64,000 bases of DNA. Source: QYOJ01 sp964449285. Lineage in GTDB: Bacteria > Bacteroidota > Bacteroidia > Bacteroidales > FEN-979. The translations under genes and the position numbers were made by a program. Below, piece by piece: positions 54,011-63,157 of the stretch. Position 1 is the first letter of the stretch, and every line of letters begins with the position of its first letter. The stretch lies in contig CAYUZX010000007.1 in the NCBI GenBank assembly GCA_964449285.1, forward strand, positions 1 to 64,000. Reading direction: 5' to 3'. Below the pieces are notes generated by a model. It did not search any database. It worked only from the letters and a program-made list of their open reading frames with translations, and was not told the DNA's origin.

Positions 54011-54676
54011 TCAGTTTTTCTCTCCAAATGCCAGATCTCCTGCATCTCCCAGTCCGGGTACCAGGAAAAGCTGGGCAGTTAATTCTTCATCTATATCTCC
54101 AACCCAGATGGTGACATTCTTTTTGGGGATGGATTTCTTCAAGTGATTCACGCCCTCCATGCTGGCCAGAATGGCAGCAATGTGTACATGTGCCGGTTTG
54201 CCTCTTGCGATCAACTCTTTATAGGTATGCAACATGGATGATCCCGAAGCCATCATGGTATCACAGATGATCAATACTTTTCCATCAATCGGAGTGGAGG
54301 ATGCATACTCAACGCTCATACTGAAGGTCCCGTCTTTGTGTGCCATTCTGTATGCTGATACAAAGGCATTGGAAGAACGGTCAAAGAATCTCAGGAAGCC
54401 ATGATGAAATGGCAATCCTGCTCTCATGATTGTAGCCAGCACTGGGTATTGAGTTAAAACCGGAACGCTGGCAATGCCGAGGGATGTAACAACCTCTTTC
54501 TCTTTGAATACCAGATCTTTACTTATCTCGTAGGCAAAGATTTCACCTATCCGTTCGAGGTTATTGCGAAAACGAAGGCTGTCTTGCTGAATTTCGACAT
54601 CACGGATCTCTGCCATATACTGGTTAAGCATGGAGTGGGATTGGCCCAGAAGCCGAACCATGGATGGATATTTCAT
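54011..54676 (-). CDS. upp: Uracil phosphoribosyltransferase
   Basis: The 221-aa enzyme makes UMP from uracil and PRPP in pyrimidine salvage. The PRPP motif VLIICDTMMASGSSM lies near residues 132-146, and the uracil-binding end VGDIDEELTAQLFLVPGLGDAGD is typical. A TATCTTTG box on the minus strand (CAAAGATA at 54694-54701) lies 18 nt before the start and could be its promoter. Confidence 0.9.
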   Translation of the reverse strand: MKYPSMVRLLGQSHSMLNQYMAEIRDVEIQQDSLRFRNNLERIGEIFAYEISKDLVFKEKEVVTSLGIASVPVLTQYPVLATIMRAGLPFHHGFLRFFDRSSNAFVSAYRMAHKDGTFSMSVEYASSTPIDGKVLIICDTMMASGSSMLHTYKELIARGKPAHVHIAAILASMEGVNHLKKSIPKKNVTIWVGDIDEELTAQLFLVPGLGDAGDLAFGEKN

Positions 54677-54708
54677 AAATGGGTCATTTCAAACAAAGAT
54701 ACGAAAAT

Positions 54709-55623
54709 TCAGATTCTCCGGATCTGTTTGTAAAAAGGGATCCGGGATATTCTAACAAATGGGTAGGTCGTTTCCCGGGCACCGAAACTTTTATAAAACC
54801 GGCCCAGATTCGGATCGTTTCCCCCTTCAAAATCGAGTAGTGCCGGTTGGCCTGCATTCTCCCTTATAAAGGTATCGAGCAGGAAAAACATAGCGCCGTT
54901 GCTCCGGGTTGAGAAGTCGGAAGCCGCCAGCAACAGGATAAATCGCGTGCGATCCTTCAGAAAGAAGGCCCCAGCATCAATCTCTCCTTCACGGGATCCG
55001 GCGCCCATCAGAATTCCTGATGCATTTTTCACGCTATGTGAAATGATCTTTTCAATGGTAATATAATCCCGATATTTCAGTTTCCCCTCCTGTTTTCCGA
55101 AATTATTCCTGAAGAGGCTGATCAATTCATCAGTGGAAACCTTCCGTTGCACCGTCACCTCTGCATCAACAGCTTTTCTGATATTGCGTTTGGCATTCTG
55201 GGAATACCGCCCACTAATCTCATCATAGGGGTAGATTAGTTCCAATTCATGATTTTTACGGGGAATCACCTCAAACTGCGACGAGTCAACCTTGTTGAAA
55301 CCATTCAGGTGGATCTCGACCAATTTGAATTTCGTTGGAATGGCATCAAGAAAACGGGTAACCAGATCCTGAGACAGAAGATCCATGGTAAAGACCCCCA
55401 ATTGCTGGGTGAAGAAGGGCTGGGCCAGGTAAGAGATTCCAGGCTTCCGTTTGTGTGTGAGTGGAAACACGCTCCGATAGTCATCCTCAATGAGAGCATC
55501 CCAATCCGGAGAGACCAGGTCGAGGTACCAGGATAATCCATAGACAAAGGAGTTTACTGATTTCCTGATGCAACGATCCCATTGCATCTTATCGATCTGT
55601 TTATGTGGGAGGTAGCGGATCAT
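54709..55623 (-). CDS. FemAB/GNAT-like acyltransferase-fold protein
   Basis: A 304-aa protein without transmembrane segments. The segment YSQNAKRNIRKA (about residue 140-151) and the later DFEGGNDPNLGRFYKSFGA are typical of FemAB/lipid II: glycine- or GNAT-like transferases of Bacteroidota. It is followed by the polysaccharide deacetylase gene, which its start region nearly abuts through a heptamer repeat. A cell-envelope role is plausible but the substrate is unknown. Confidence 0.6.
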   Translation of the reverse strand: MIRYLPHKQIDKMQWDRCIRKSVNSFVYGLSWYLDLVSPDWDALIEDDYRSVFPLTHKRKPGISYLAQPFFTQQLGVFTMDLLSQDLVTRFLDAIPTKFKLVEIHLNGFNKVDSSQFEVIPRKNHELELIYPYDEISGRYSQNAKRNIRKAVDAEVTVQRKVSTDELISLFRNNFGKQEGKLKYRDYITIEKIISHSVKNASGILMGAGSREGEIDAGAFFLKDRTRFILLLAASDFSTRSNGAMFFLLDTFIRENAGQPALLDFEGGNDPNLGRFYKSFGARETTYPFVRISRIPFYKQIRRI

Positions 55624-55624
55624 G

Positions 55625-55659
55625 GGTTGCTGGTTGCTGGTTGCTCATTCCTCATTCTC
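55625..55659. repeat. 7-bp tandem repeat between two envelope genes
   Basis: Five heptamers (GGTTGCT three times, then CATTCCT and CATTCTC) lie in the spacer between the FemAB-like start codon and the deacetylase stop codon, and enter the last codons of the deacetylase gene. Confidence 0.75.
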
Positions 55660-56962
55660 TAGCCGCCTCTTTTACGACTTCCTCGTAAAGTGTTCGCCAA
55701 CCTTTCCACCGGCCTGAATCGGAGAGGCTCTCATTATGCCATAGGCTGATAAACTCTCCATTGAACAAACGAACTTCATCGATGATTTGTTTTATCTCGA
55801 AAAGACTCTCATCCGGTGTTAGACGAAGATAATCGCGGAAGGTGACATCCATGACCGGCACCGGATGTAACCGCAATGGCTTTTCTTCATTTACCGTAAG
55901 ATCAAAAAAAGTGAAGGGATGAGCGATTCCGGCACGAAAACCAGGATGAGACGCGTACCCCATTGAATATTCATCGTGTATACCCTGTTTGACCAGTTGA
56001 CGGAATGTATCAGGCAGGATGAATTTTAAAAAATGTTGACGGCTCCGGGTAATCTTCTTTTCCGTTGCCTTACCCAGACCCTCGATTTCTTTCTGCAGCC
56101 TGGAAGGATGTTTTGACGAGGAGAGAGAGGGATGCACGCCTATCTCAGACCACTGAACCAGCGATTGCATCAACTCCAGCAATCCTTTTCCATCAACCGG
56201 GATGTTGTTGTCATTACCCCCGTAATCGGCAAACAGGACAAAGCATATTGTGGAGAGTTGATACCTTTCGTGGAGGGACCGGACAAAGGAGAATGTATCG
56301 TAAGGATCTGGGGAGATTCCCGTAAGTACGCGAATCCTCTCCAGAACTTCATTCAGCCTGCCACGTGAGAGAGAGCGGCCGATTCCGCCCATTGTTCTGT
56401 AGAGAGAGCGGTAACGGTAAGCAAACGCATGGTCAATATCAACTGTTGGGAGGTACCGATAGGAATCCTGGCGGGTCATCAGCGAGGGAAACTTCTGGCG
56501 CAGCCGATCGATGAATAGTTTCAACCAGATATTCACAACAGGTTTATTCAGAAACCCGTTACGGAAAGCCAGGCTGGAGGAGGCTGGAAACCTCCCATAC
56601 TTGTCGTGTTTGACAGAGATGTACTCTTCATACCTCGAAACAAGATAGAACGATGCAGCCAGGAGGTCGAATGGGAATCCGGCATCGGGATTAGATGATT
56701 CAAAAAGGATTGGAATCTCATGGAACCGGCGAACGGGTATTTCATGAGAGAAGATCTTCTGCTCAAACAGCAACCCCGAAGACTCCAGGAAGAGCCCTCC
56801 GCCGGGATCTTCCTTACAGTAGGCCATTCTGGGCCCTTCAAAAGCGAGATACGCCTCTTTTGATTGAGTGAACGTCACCTTCAATCCTGCTATCTCTTCA
56901 AAAAGAAGGTGGACAATATATCGTAAGCGATTGGGGACCGAAGAGGTATATAACAGCAACAC
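55652..56962 (-). CDS. Polysaccharide deacetylase-family protein
   Basis: A 436-aa protein with an N-terminal alpha/beta part (about 1-160) and a NodB-like part starting near the TVDIDHAF motif, whose aspartates fit the catalytic and metal sites. Later SEIGVHPS and WHNESL motifs fit the metal-binding His residues. It probably deacetylates an envelope or extracellular glycan; no signal peptide is evident, so a cytosolic role is possible. It precedes the FemAB-like gene in the same direction. Confidence 0.72.
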   Translation of the reverse strand: MLLLYTSSVPNRLRYIVHLLFEEIAGLKVTFTQSKEAYLAFEGPRMAYCKEDPGGGLFLESSGLLFEQKIFSHEIPVRRFHEIPILFESSNPDAGFPFDLLAASFYLVSRYEEYISVKHDKYGRFPASSSLAFRNGFLNKPVVNIWLKLFIDRLRQKFPSLMTRQDSYRYLPTVDIDHAFAYRYRSLYRTMGGIGRSLSRGRLNEVLERIRVLTGISPDPYDTFSFVRSLHERYQLSTICFVLFADYGGNDNNIPVDGKGLLELMQSLVQWSEIGVHPSLSSSKHPSRLQKEIEGLGKATEKKITRSRQHFLKFILPDTFRQLVKQGIHDEYSMGYASHPGFRAGIAHPFTFFDLTVNEEKPLRLHPVPVMDVTFRDYLRLTPDESLFEIKQIIDEVRLFNGEFISLWHNESLSDSGRWKGWRTLYEEVVKEAARE

Positions 56963-57046
56963 GGTTCATTGAGTTGAATGAGCCAAATTACACAAAAATC
57001 AAAAACTTTCGTACTTTTGACTGCCTAATTGAGCGATTTGACTGAC

Positions 57047-58744
57047 ATGCAAAACTTCATCGTATCGGCCCGGAAATACAGACCACAGACCTTCAGTACG
57101 GTAGTAGGGCAGCCATCCATCACCAACACATTGAAAAACGCTATCTTGCACAATCAGCTGGCTCAGGCGTTTCTCTTTTGCGGTCCCAGAGGTGTTGGAA
57201 AAACAACTTGTGCAAGGATCCTGGCAAAAACAATCAACTGTGAAAATCTCTCTCCCCAGGCCGAAGCCTGCGATGCCTGTCCCTCCTGCATCTCCTTCAA
57301 TGAAAATACATCCTTTAACATCTATGAGCTCGACGGAGCTTCCAACAACTCAGTCGACGACATCAGGAGTTTGGTTGACCAGGTACGGATTCCACCCCAG
57401 ATGGGCATCTACAAAGTCTATATCATCGATGAGGTCCACATGCTCTCCGCTTCTGCATTCAATGCCTTTCTGAAAACGTTGGAAGAGCCACCTGCTTATG
57501 CAAAATTTATCCTGGCGACGACAGAAAAACACAAAATCCTTCCGACGATTCTTTCCCGTTGTCAGATCTTCGACTTCCGAAGGATCAATGTGGATGATAT
57601 TGCCGCGTACCTCAGCTACGTAGCAGAACAGGAGCAGATCAATGCCAGTGAAGATGCCCTGCATATCATCGCACAGAAAGCTGATGGAGCCATGCGTGAT
57701 GCCCTCTCTATTTTCGACCAGCTCGTGAGTTTTGCCGGCAACGAACTCACCTATGAAACAGTGCTGGAGAATTTGAATGTGGTAGATTATGAGTACTACT
57801 TCAGGATTACTGAGAAGGTCCTTCAACTCGATGCAGCAGGGGTGCTGTTGATCCTTAATGAGATCCTGGAGAAGGGGTTTGACGGCCAGCATTTTCTGAT
57901 CGGTTTCGGAGAGCACATTCGGAACCTCCTGGTCTCCAAAGATCCTTCCACGGTAAAACTACTGGAAACGGCTCCGAATATCCGCCAACGTTACCAGGAA
58001 CAAGCTGCAGTCTGTTCTCCTGATCTGTTGCTTAAGGTACTGGACATCACTAACCGATGCGACCTGAGTTATAGGATCAGCAACAACAAGCGGCTTCACC
58101 TGGAGTTAGCCCTGATGCAGCTTTGCACTCCCGGCCAGGAGATGAAAGAGGCGGATGCCGTATTACCGGCGCCACAGCGCCAAAACCCCACTAGCCCCAC
58201 CACTCCCCCCACTCCTTCCCGCCCACCCCCTCACCACAGTACCACGGCGCCATTGCCACATCACTCCGTTCCTCGCAATGGCGATCATCTCCCGGGGACG
58301 ATATCCATCAAAACACCGGCAAAACCGGATGTAATGGCAACGGATTCAAATGCCGCGGAGGAAGATAATCCAACGGCTACTCCATTTTCGGAGGAGGAGC
58401 TCAAAACACACTGGAAAGCATTTGCCGAGGGTCTGAGAACCGATTTCCCGCACCTTGCCACCACCCTTACGTCCAGAGATCCTTCATTGATAGAGGGATG
58501 GGGAATTGCGTTTGAGATCGATAACCGGATCCTTGAGGAGGAGCTGAATCAGAAGCGCGGTGACCTTCTCGAATTTCTCAGACGTACACTCGATAATTAT
58601 CAGATTACGCTGCAAACCCGAATCCATGAGAATCCTATCGAGCAAAAACCTTATACCGACAAAGAGAAATTTGAGAAAATGGCCGCCAAGAATCCTGCCC
58701 TTAACAAACTCAAAGAGCAACTTGACCTGGATATCGAATACTGA
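57047..58744 (+). CDS. dnaX: DNA polymerase III subunit gamma/tau
   Basis: The 565-aa clamp-loader ATPase has Walker A GPRGVGKTT (about 46-54), zinc cysteines (CENL...CDACPSC, about 65-82), Walker B YIIDEVHM and the SRC motif. ATG 57047 gives the canonical MQNFIVSARKYRPQTF start; a TTG at 57029 adds six residues. The C-terminal part is a proline- and threonine-rich linker (about 380-430), partly made of a 36-nt palindromic repeat, and a tau-like C-terminus. The stop codon overlaps the PfkB start by one base. Confidence 0.93.
   Translation: MQNFIVSARKYRPQTFSTVVGQPSITNTLKNAILHNQLAQAFLFCGPRGVGKTTCARILAKTINCENLSPQAEACDACPSCISFNENTSFNIYELDGASNNSVDDIRSLVDQVRIPPQMGIYKVYIIDEVHMLSASAFNAFLKTLEEPPAYAKFILATTEKHKILPTILSRCQIFDFRRINVDDIAAYLSYVAEQEQINASEDALHIIAQKADGAMRDALSIFDQLVSFAGNELTYETVLENLNVVDYEYYFRITEKVLQLDAAGVLLILNEILEKGFDGQHFLIGFGEHIRNLLVSKDPSTVKLLETAPNIRQRYQEQAAVCSPDLLLKVLDITNRCDLSYRISNNKRLHLELALMQLCTPGQEMKEADAVLPAPQRQNPTSPTTPPTPSRPPPHHSTTAPLPHHSVPRNGDHLPGTISIKTPAKPDVMATDSNAAEEDNPTATPFSEEELKTHWKAFAEGLRTDFPHLATTLTSRDPSLIEGWGIAFEIDNRILEEELNQKRGDLLEFLRRTLDNYQITLQTRIHENPIEQKPYTDKEKFEKMAAKNPALNKLKEQLDLDIEY
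58248..58283. repeat. 36-nt palindromic repeat inside the dnaX linker
   Basis: CGCCATTGC and its exact complement GCAATGGCG flank an 18-nt centre. Read on the minus strand it begins CGCCATTGCGAGGAACGG, close to the CGTCATTGCGAGGAACG palindromic repeat family found between genes of many bacteria (my recollection). It is translated in frame in the DnaX linker. Confidence 0.7.
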
Positions 58745-59664
58745 TGAAGAAAATCTTCTGCATAGGCGAAACCGTTCTTGATATCATCTTCCAGGATAAT
58801 CATCCTGTGGCTGCAAAACCGGGCGGTTCGATGTTGAATACCGCTGTATCGCTGGGCCGAACAGGGATGAACCCTGTCTTCATCAGTGACTTTGGGCATG
58901 ATGAGGCTGGTGAAATTATCGAAACGTTTCTTACAAGCAATGGCGTTGATACCCGATTTGTTGAGCGTTTCACAGAGGGACAAACCGCAATTTCACTGGC
59001 ATTTCTGGATGCAAAGAGGAATGCCAGTTACTCCTTCTACCGGAATTTCCCCGAGCTGCGTCATTTACATAATTTACCTGAAGCGGGAGCCGGTGATATC
59101 GTCATGTTCGGATCCTTCTTTGCCATCTCTCATGAAGTGAGGCAACCGGTCTGGGAATTTCTGATGCAAGCCAAATCCAACGGGGCTTTCCTGGTTTATG
59201 ATCCCAACTTCAGGAAGCCACATCTAAAAAAACTTCCGCAATTCCGTCCATGGATCCTTGAAAACATTAATATAGCTCATATCACGCGTGGATCGGCAGG
59301 AGATTTCATGCATATTTTTGAGGTTAACAATGCTGCTGGCGCTTACAAAGAGATTGTAGATCATGGGGGCGATTCCCTGATTTATACCAAAAGTAACGAA
59401 GGCGTTGAAGTAATCACTCCGGATCTGAATCTGAAAATGCTGGTTCCTGACATCTGTCCTGTAAGCACTATTGGGGCAGGAGATGCGTTCAACGCAGGCT
59501 TGATCTATTCCCTCTCCATTCTTCCGGGGAAAAGCCCTCTCCCGCTCCAACAATCTGAATGGGAGAAGATAATCCACTTGGCCATTGAATTCTCAACAAA
59601 TGTTTGTCTGAGTCTTGATAATTATATCTCCCATGAATTTGCTCAACAGGTAAGTCATGTTTAG
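58744..59664 (+). CDS. PfkB-family carbohydrate kinase, fructokinase-like
   Basis: A 306-aa sugar kinase. The N-terminal strand KKIFCIGETVLDII is followed by the substrate-side GGSMLNTAVSLGRTG and the anion-hole/catalytic motif TIGAGDAFNAG (about 240-250). Fructokinases have this pattern, but the sugar cannot be told apart by sequence. It overlaps dnaX by 1 bp and the next gene by 8 bp, so the three may be co-transcribed. Confidence 0.87.
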   Translation: MKKIFCIGETVLDIIFQDNHPVAAKPGGSMLNTAVSLGRTGMNPVFISDFGHDEAGEIIETFLTSNGVDTRFVERFTEGQTAISLAFLDAKRNASYSFYRNFPELRHLHNLPEAGAGDIVMFGSFFAISHEVRQPVWEFLMQAKSNGAFLVYDPNFRKPHLKKLPQFRPWILENINIAHITRGSAGDFMHIFEVNNAAGAYKEIVDHGGDSLIYTKSNEGVEVITPDLNLKMLVPDICPVSTIGAGDAFNAGLIYSLSILPGKSPLPLQQSEWEKIIHLAIEFSTNVCLSLDNYISHEFAQQVSHV

Positions 59665-60211
59665 ATGGTTGTCAAAAACAATACTGAAGCTGTTTGGCTG
59701 GAATACCAACGGAGCACTTCCGGAGGAAATTAAGAAAGCCGTTGTGGTTTCCGCTCCTCATACCAGCTACTGGGATTTTGTGGTAGGCCGGCTTACATTC
59801 TGGGCCATCCGGGTCAATATCAGATTTCTGATAAAGAAAGAGGTATTCATCTTCCCGTTGGGATGGTTGCTTGAACAACTGGGTGGATTGCCCGTCGACA
59901 GAGGACGATATAAAAGCAATATGGTGACCCAGGTCGTTCGGATGTTCAAGGAACAGGACGAACTGATTGTTGTCATCACGCCTGAAGGAACCCGGAGGCG
60001 TGTGGATCATTGGAAAAAAGGATTTTATCTCATCGCCCTGGAAGCCGGGGTTCCTCTTGCTCTCTCCTTCATTGATTATGGCAATAAGACAGGAGGAGTA
60101 GGACCAATTTTTCATCCAACCGGTGATTACGAGAAAGACATGATCTTTATTCAGGATTTCTACATGGATAAAACAGCCTGTCATCCCGAACGGTTTAACC
60201 TTTCAAAATAA
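59657..60211 (+). CDS. 1-acyl-glycerol-3-phosphate acyltransferase-like (PlsC family)
   Basis: A 184-aa protein with the acyltransferase HX4D motif (HTSYWD, about 35-40) and the EGTRRR motif (about 113-118) that binds the phosphate group. It is shorter than the E. coli PlsC (245 aa) and lacks an obvious N-terminal anchor helix. It probably acylates a lysophospholipid or other lipid precursor. It overlaps the kinase gene by 8 bp. The 144 bp after it hold no supported gene. Confidence 0.82.
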   Translation: MFRWLSKTILKLFGWNTNGALPEEIKKAVVVSAPHTSYWDFVVGRLTFWAIRVNIRFLIKKEVFIFPLGWLLEQLGGLPVDRGRYKSNMVTQVVRMFKEQDELIVVITPEGTRRRVDHWKKGFYLIALEAGVPLALSFIDYGNKTGGVGPIFHPTGDYEKDMIFIQDFYMDKTACHPERFNLSK

Positions 60212-60326
60212 AGATAAATCATGAAAGCACCAAAAGCTTCCCTACAACAAATCCATCAGTTCCACCGCTCTTTCAAGAAGTTTTTCGGCCTTCTCCCCAA
60301 GTAACAGGGTTCAATCATCTAATCAT

Positions 60327-60334
60327 TACCTTTG
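60327..60334 (+). promoter_or_regulatory. Possible -7 element for the TamL-like gene
   Basis: TACCTTTG fits the TAnnTTTG consensus and lies 21 nt before the TTG start of the TamL-like gene. The upstream element is not clear. Confidence 0.4.
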
Positions 60335-60355
60335 CCGTGAATTAATCTGTTTCAT

Positions 60356-62710
60356 TTGACTTCGAATCCACGACCGGCTTTCATTGTTCTTATTCTTGCC
60401 CTCCTTTTTTTGGGTGGATGCAATGGTACGAAACACATATCCGAAGGGGATTACCTATTGGTGAAAAATAAGATTGAGATCGATACAAAAAAGATATCGA
60501 AGGATGAACTCGCCGGATACTTCCAACAGGAGCCCAATAAGAAATTCCTGGGTATCTTCAGGCCGGGTATCTCGTTTTATTACTGGGGAACAAAGGGGAA
60601 GAACACCAAGTTTAAAAAATGGCTTCGCACCAAGATCGGATCGGCCCCTGTCGTCCTGGATACAAATATGATCACGATCGGCCTCAAGCAAATGGGGTTA
60701 TATTTGAATAACATTGGTTATTTCAACTCTTCTCTTTCCGACACCATTACATACAGGAATAAAAAAGCCAAAGTTTTCTACCGGATCAGGACGACACAAC
60801 CATATACAATTCGCAATTTCAGCTGGTCCATCACCGATACAACGCTGGCTTCATTTGTGTACCTCGACTCATCCAAATGCCTGATAAAACGGAAAAGCGA
60901 TTACAACGCCTATACCCTGGATGGGGAGAGAACAAGGATCACCACAGCTCTGATCAATCAAGGCTTTTACCGGTTCACATCCAATTATATTATATTCCAG
61001 GTAGACAGTTTAATGAATTCGCGACAGATGGACATTAAGGTGGAGATCCTTAACCCTGTTATTCCCAGTCTGGAGGATTTTGGGATGGTTATGGAGTCGT
61101 CTCACCGGCGATACAAGATCCACCATATCTATATTTTCCCCCAGTTCGATTACCAGAAGAGAGATCTCGAGACAAATGATACTGTTGTAAAAACTTATGA
61201 AGATCCCTTCAAGGGGAGAAAATCGATCACCTACTACTTTCTCTATCGTGATAAATTTAAGCTTCGCCAGCGAACGATCGCACAGAATATCATGATTGAA
61301 CCGGATAGTTGGTACAACCTCAAAGACATTGACCAGACTTACTCCCGGTTGTCGGGGTTACAAAACTTCAAATTCATTAACATTGATTTTGAGAATGCGA
61401 TACTTGATAATGATGAGCAAGAGGCTTGGCCATACCAGTTGGACAGCCAGATCAAACTGGCCAGATCATCCACTCAATCCCTCAGCTGGAGCACTGATGG
61501 CACCAATTCGGCCGGGGCTCTGGGGGTTGCTGGGAACATTGGTTATATGAACAGGAATATTTTCCATGGCGCCCAGATCCTGAAATTTACACTGAGTGCT
61601 TCAACCCAGATGCAGGCTGGTGGCGGGCAGGGGGGGCTCTTTAATACGATTGAATTCGGGGCTAACGCCAGTATCACGTTCCCACAGTTTTTGATTCCGA
61701 TCAGACAGGAAAAGTTGCCAAAATCGTTTAAACCGAAAACAACCCTGAGCATCGGTTATAATTTTCAACAAAAGCAAGACCCGGATTACAACAGGCATAT
61801 CGCAAGTACGTCATACGGATATACCTGGATACAGAATCCGACCATTTCCCACACACTGAATCCGATTGAAGTGCTGTTAGTTAAAGTATTTCCTAGTCCT
61901 GAATTTACTGCAAAGCTGGACTCTCTTCAAGATGTACGGTTCAAAAACCAATACACCGATCACATGACTGCCGGGCTAAAATACACCCTGACATTCAGCA
62001 ACCAGACTGTGTCCAAACATCGGGATTTTTTCTATATCCGGTCAAATCTTGAGACATCAGGAAACTTACTGTATGGAATCAACAGTTTGTTCAAGACTTC
62101 CAAAAATGCCAATGGGGAGTTCACCCTGTTCGGTATCCAATATTCTCAATTTGTGAGGCCCGATCTCGACTTCCGGTTTTACAATCAATTTGGGAAAGGT
62201 TACTCTATTGTTTACCGGTTTTACGGAGGGATTGGGATTTCATATGGGAATTCCAGTGTGCTTCCGTTTGAAAAGGCATTCCTGGCAGGTGGGGCAAACG
62301 ACATGCGGGGCTGGAGGATGGGTGACTTAGGTCCCGGTTCTTTTCACAATGATACTGTGAGTCAGAATTTTGGCCAGTTGGGGGATATGCAGCTTCAGCT
62401 TCAGATTGAGTACCGTTTCCCGATCTACAGCTTTTTCAAAGGGGCTGTTTTCACCGATATTGGCAATGTGTGGCTCCTCAAACCATCGCCTGATTTACCG
62501 GGAGGCACTTTTTATTTTGATTCATTCGGATGGCAACTGGGGATGGATGTAGGAATAGGATTCAGGTTAGATTTCGACTTCTTCATCTTTCGGATTGATC
62601 CGGCTGTTCCCATCCGAGTCCCTTCCATGGAAAGCAAAAACAAGTGGTATTTCAGCAAATTACAGTTAAAGGACATTATCTGGAATTTTGGGATCGGGTA
62701 CCCATTCTAG
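60356..62710 (+). CDS. TamL-like BamA-family outer-membrane lipoprotein
   Basis: A 784-aa protein with a signal peptide and lipobox (LLFLGGC, Cys22). POTRA-like beta/alpha repeats at about 30-340 and a 16-strand surface-antigen barrel at the C-terminus (GANDMRGWRMGD near residue 650) match the TamL (BamA-like lipoprotein) of Bacteroidota that works with TamB in envelope assembly. The TTG at 60356 is the only plausible start; an in-frame stop lies 18 nt before it (60338-60340). The last residue is Phe, as in barrel proteins. Confidence 0.85.
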   Translation: MTSNPRPAFIVLILALLFLGGCNGTKHISEGDYLLVKNKIEIDTKKISKDELAGYFQQEPNKKFLGIFRPGISFYYWGTKGKNTKFKKWLRTKIGSAPVVLDTNMITIGLKQMGLYLNNIGYFNSSLSDTITYRNKKAKVFYRIRTTQPYTIRNFSWSITDTTLASFVYLDSSKCLIKRKSDYNAYTLDGERTRITTALINQGFYRFTSNYIIFQVDSLMNSRQMDIKVEILNPVIPSLEDFGMVMESSHRRYKIHHIYIFPQFDYQKRDLETNDTVVKTYEDPFKGRKSITYYFLYRDKFKLRQRTIAQNIMIEPDSWYNLKDIDQTYSRLSGLQNFKFINIDFENAILDNDEQEAWPYQLDSQIKLARSSTQSLSWSTDGTNSAGALGVAGNIGYMNRNIFHGAQILKFTLSASTQMQAGGGQGGLFNTIEFGANASITFPQFLIPIRQEKLPKSFKPKTTLSIGYNFQQKQDPDYNRHIASTSYGYTWIQNPTISHTLNPIEVLLVKVFPSPEFTAKLDSLQDVRFKNQYTDHMTAGLKYTLTFSNQTVSKHRDFFYIRSNLETSGNLLYGINSLFKTSKNANGEFTLFGIQYSQFVRPDLDFRFYNQFGKGYSIVYRFYGGIGISYGNSSVLPFEKAFLAGGANDMRGWRMGDLGPGSFHNDTVSQNFGQLGDMQLQLQIEYRFPIYSFFKGAVFTDIGNVWLLKPSPDLPGGTFYFDSFGWQLGMDVGIGFRLDFDFFIFRIDPAVPIRVPSMESKNKWYFSKLQLKDIIWNFGIGYPF

Positions 62711-62848
62711 ACACACCAAATAACAAATTCCAAATAAATCCCAAAGCTCAGGATTCCACTAACAGAGCATTCCTGTATTCGATCAGTCTGATTTTCCGGA
62801 CATTGAATTTTGATTATTATTTGGTTTTTAAGGGTTGCGATTTTTCTT

Positions 62849-62856
62849 TATCTTTG
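62849..62856 (+). promoter_or_regulatory. Possible -7 element for tRNA-Val
   Basis: TATCTTTG lies 13 nt before the tRNA-Val 5' end, matching TAnnTTTG. An upstream TTTG at 62820-62823 is 25 nt away, slightly too far. Confidence 0.5.
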
Positions 62857-62869
62857 CATCCTCTTTTGA

Positions 62870-62944
62870 GGGAGCATAGCTCAGCTGGTTCAGAGCATCT
62901 GCCTTACAAGCAGAGGGTCACAGGTTCGAATCCTGTTGCTCCCA
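62870..62944 (+). tRNA. tRNA-Val (anticodon TAC)
   Basis: A complete 75-nt cloverleaf: acceptor stem GGGAGCA/TGCTCCC, D stem GCTC/GAGC, anticodon stem TCTGC/GCAGA with loop CTTACAA (anticodon TAC, valine), T stem ACAGG/CCTGT with TTCGAAT loop. The discriminator base is A. CCA is not encoded. Confidence 0.97.
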
Positions 62945-62954
62945 CCCCTGAAGA

Positions 62955-63157
62955 TCAAGAGGTTGTCTCAAATTTTAATAGGTTATGTGCGATAGAGAGT
63001 AAACCTGCTTCGATTTCAACTTTATCTTTTCCGCGAAGCATAAATCGCTGAACTTTTTATTCTGTTTTTTATTTCCCAAGACAGGTTCAACATCTGCAGG
63101 CCGTTGTTTTCGGTGCTTGATCCCCCCTTCGCTGATCCTTACATTGTCAATTAGCAT
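62955..63157 (-). pseudogene. Decayed C-terminal tail of an IS1182-family transposase
   Basis: The minus strand reads GIKHRKQRPADVEPV, then NKKQNKKF, and after a one-base deletion near 63048-63052 continues RFMLRGKDKVEIEAGLLSIA to a TGA at 62955. This is the conserved end of IS1182-type DDE transposases. The remainder of the element is absent. It lies 10 nt from the tRNA-Val 3' end, a common target for insertion. Confidence 0.75.

Noticed and set aside
60220..60303. 27-codon ORF (ATG to TAA) between the acyltransferase and the TamL-like gene, and an opposite-strand helix-like reading frame
   Set aside because: Too short, no start context, and no recognisable similarity. The reverse frame lacks a start codon.
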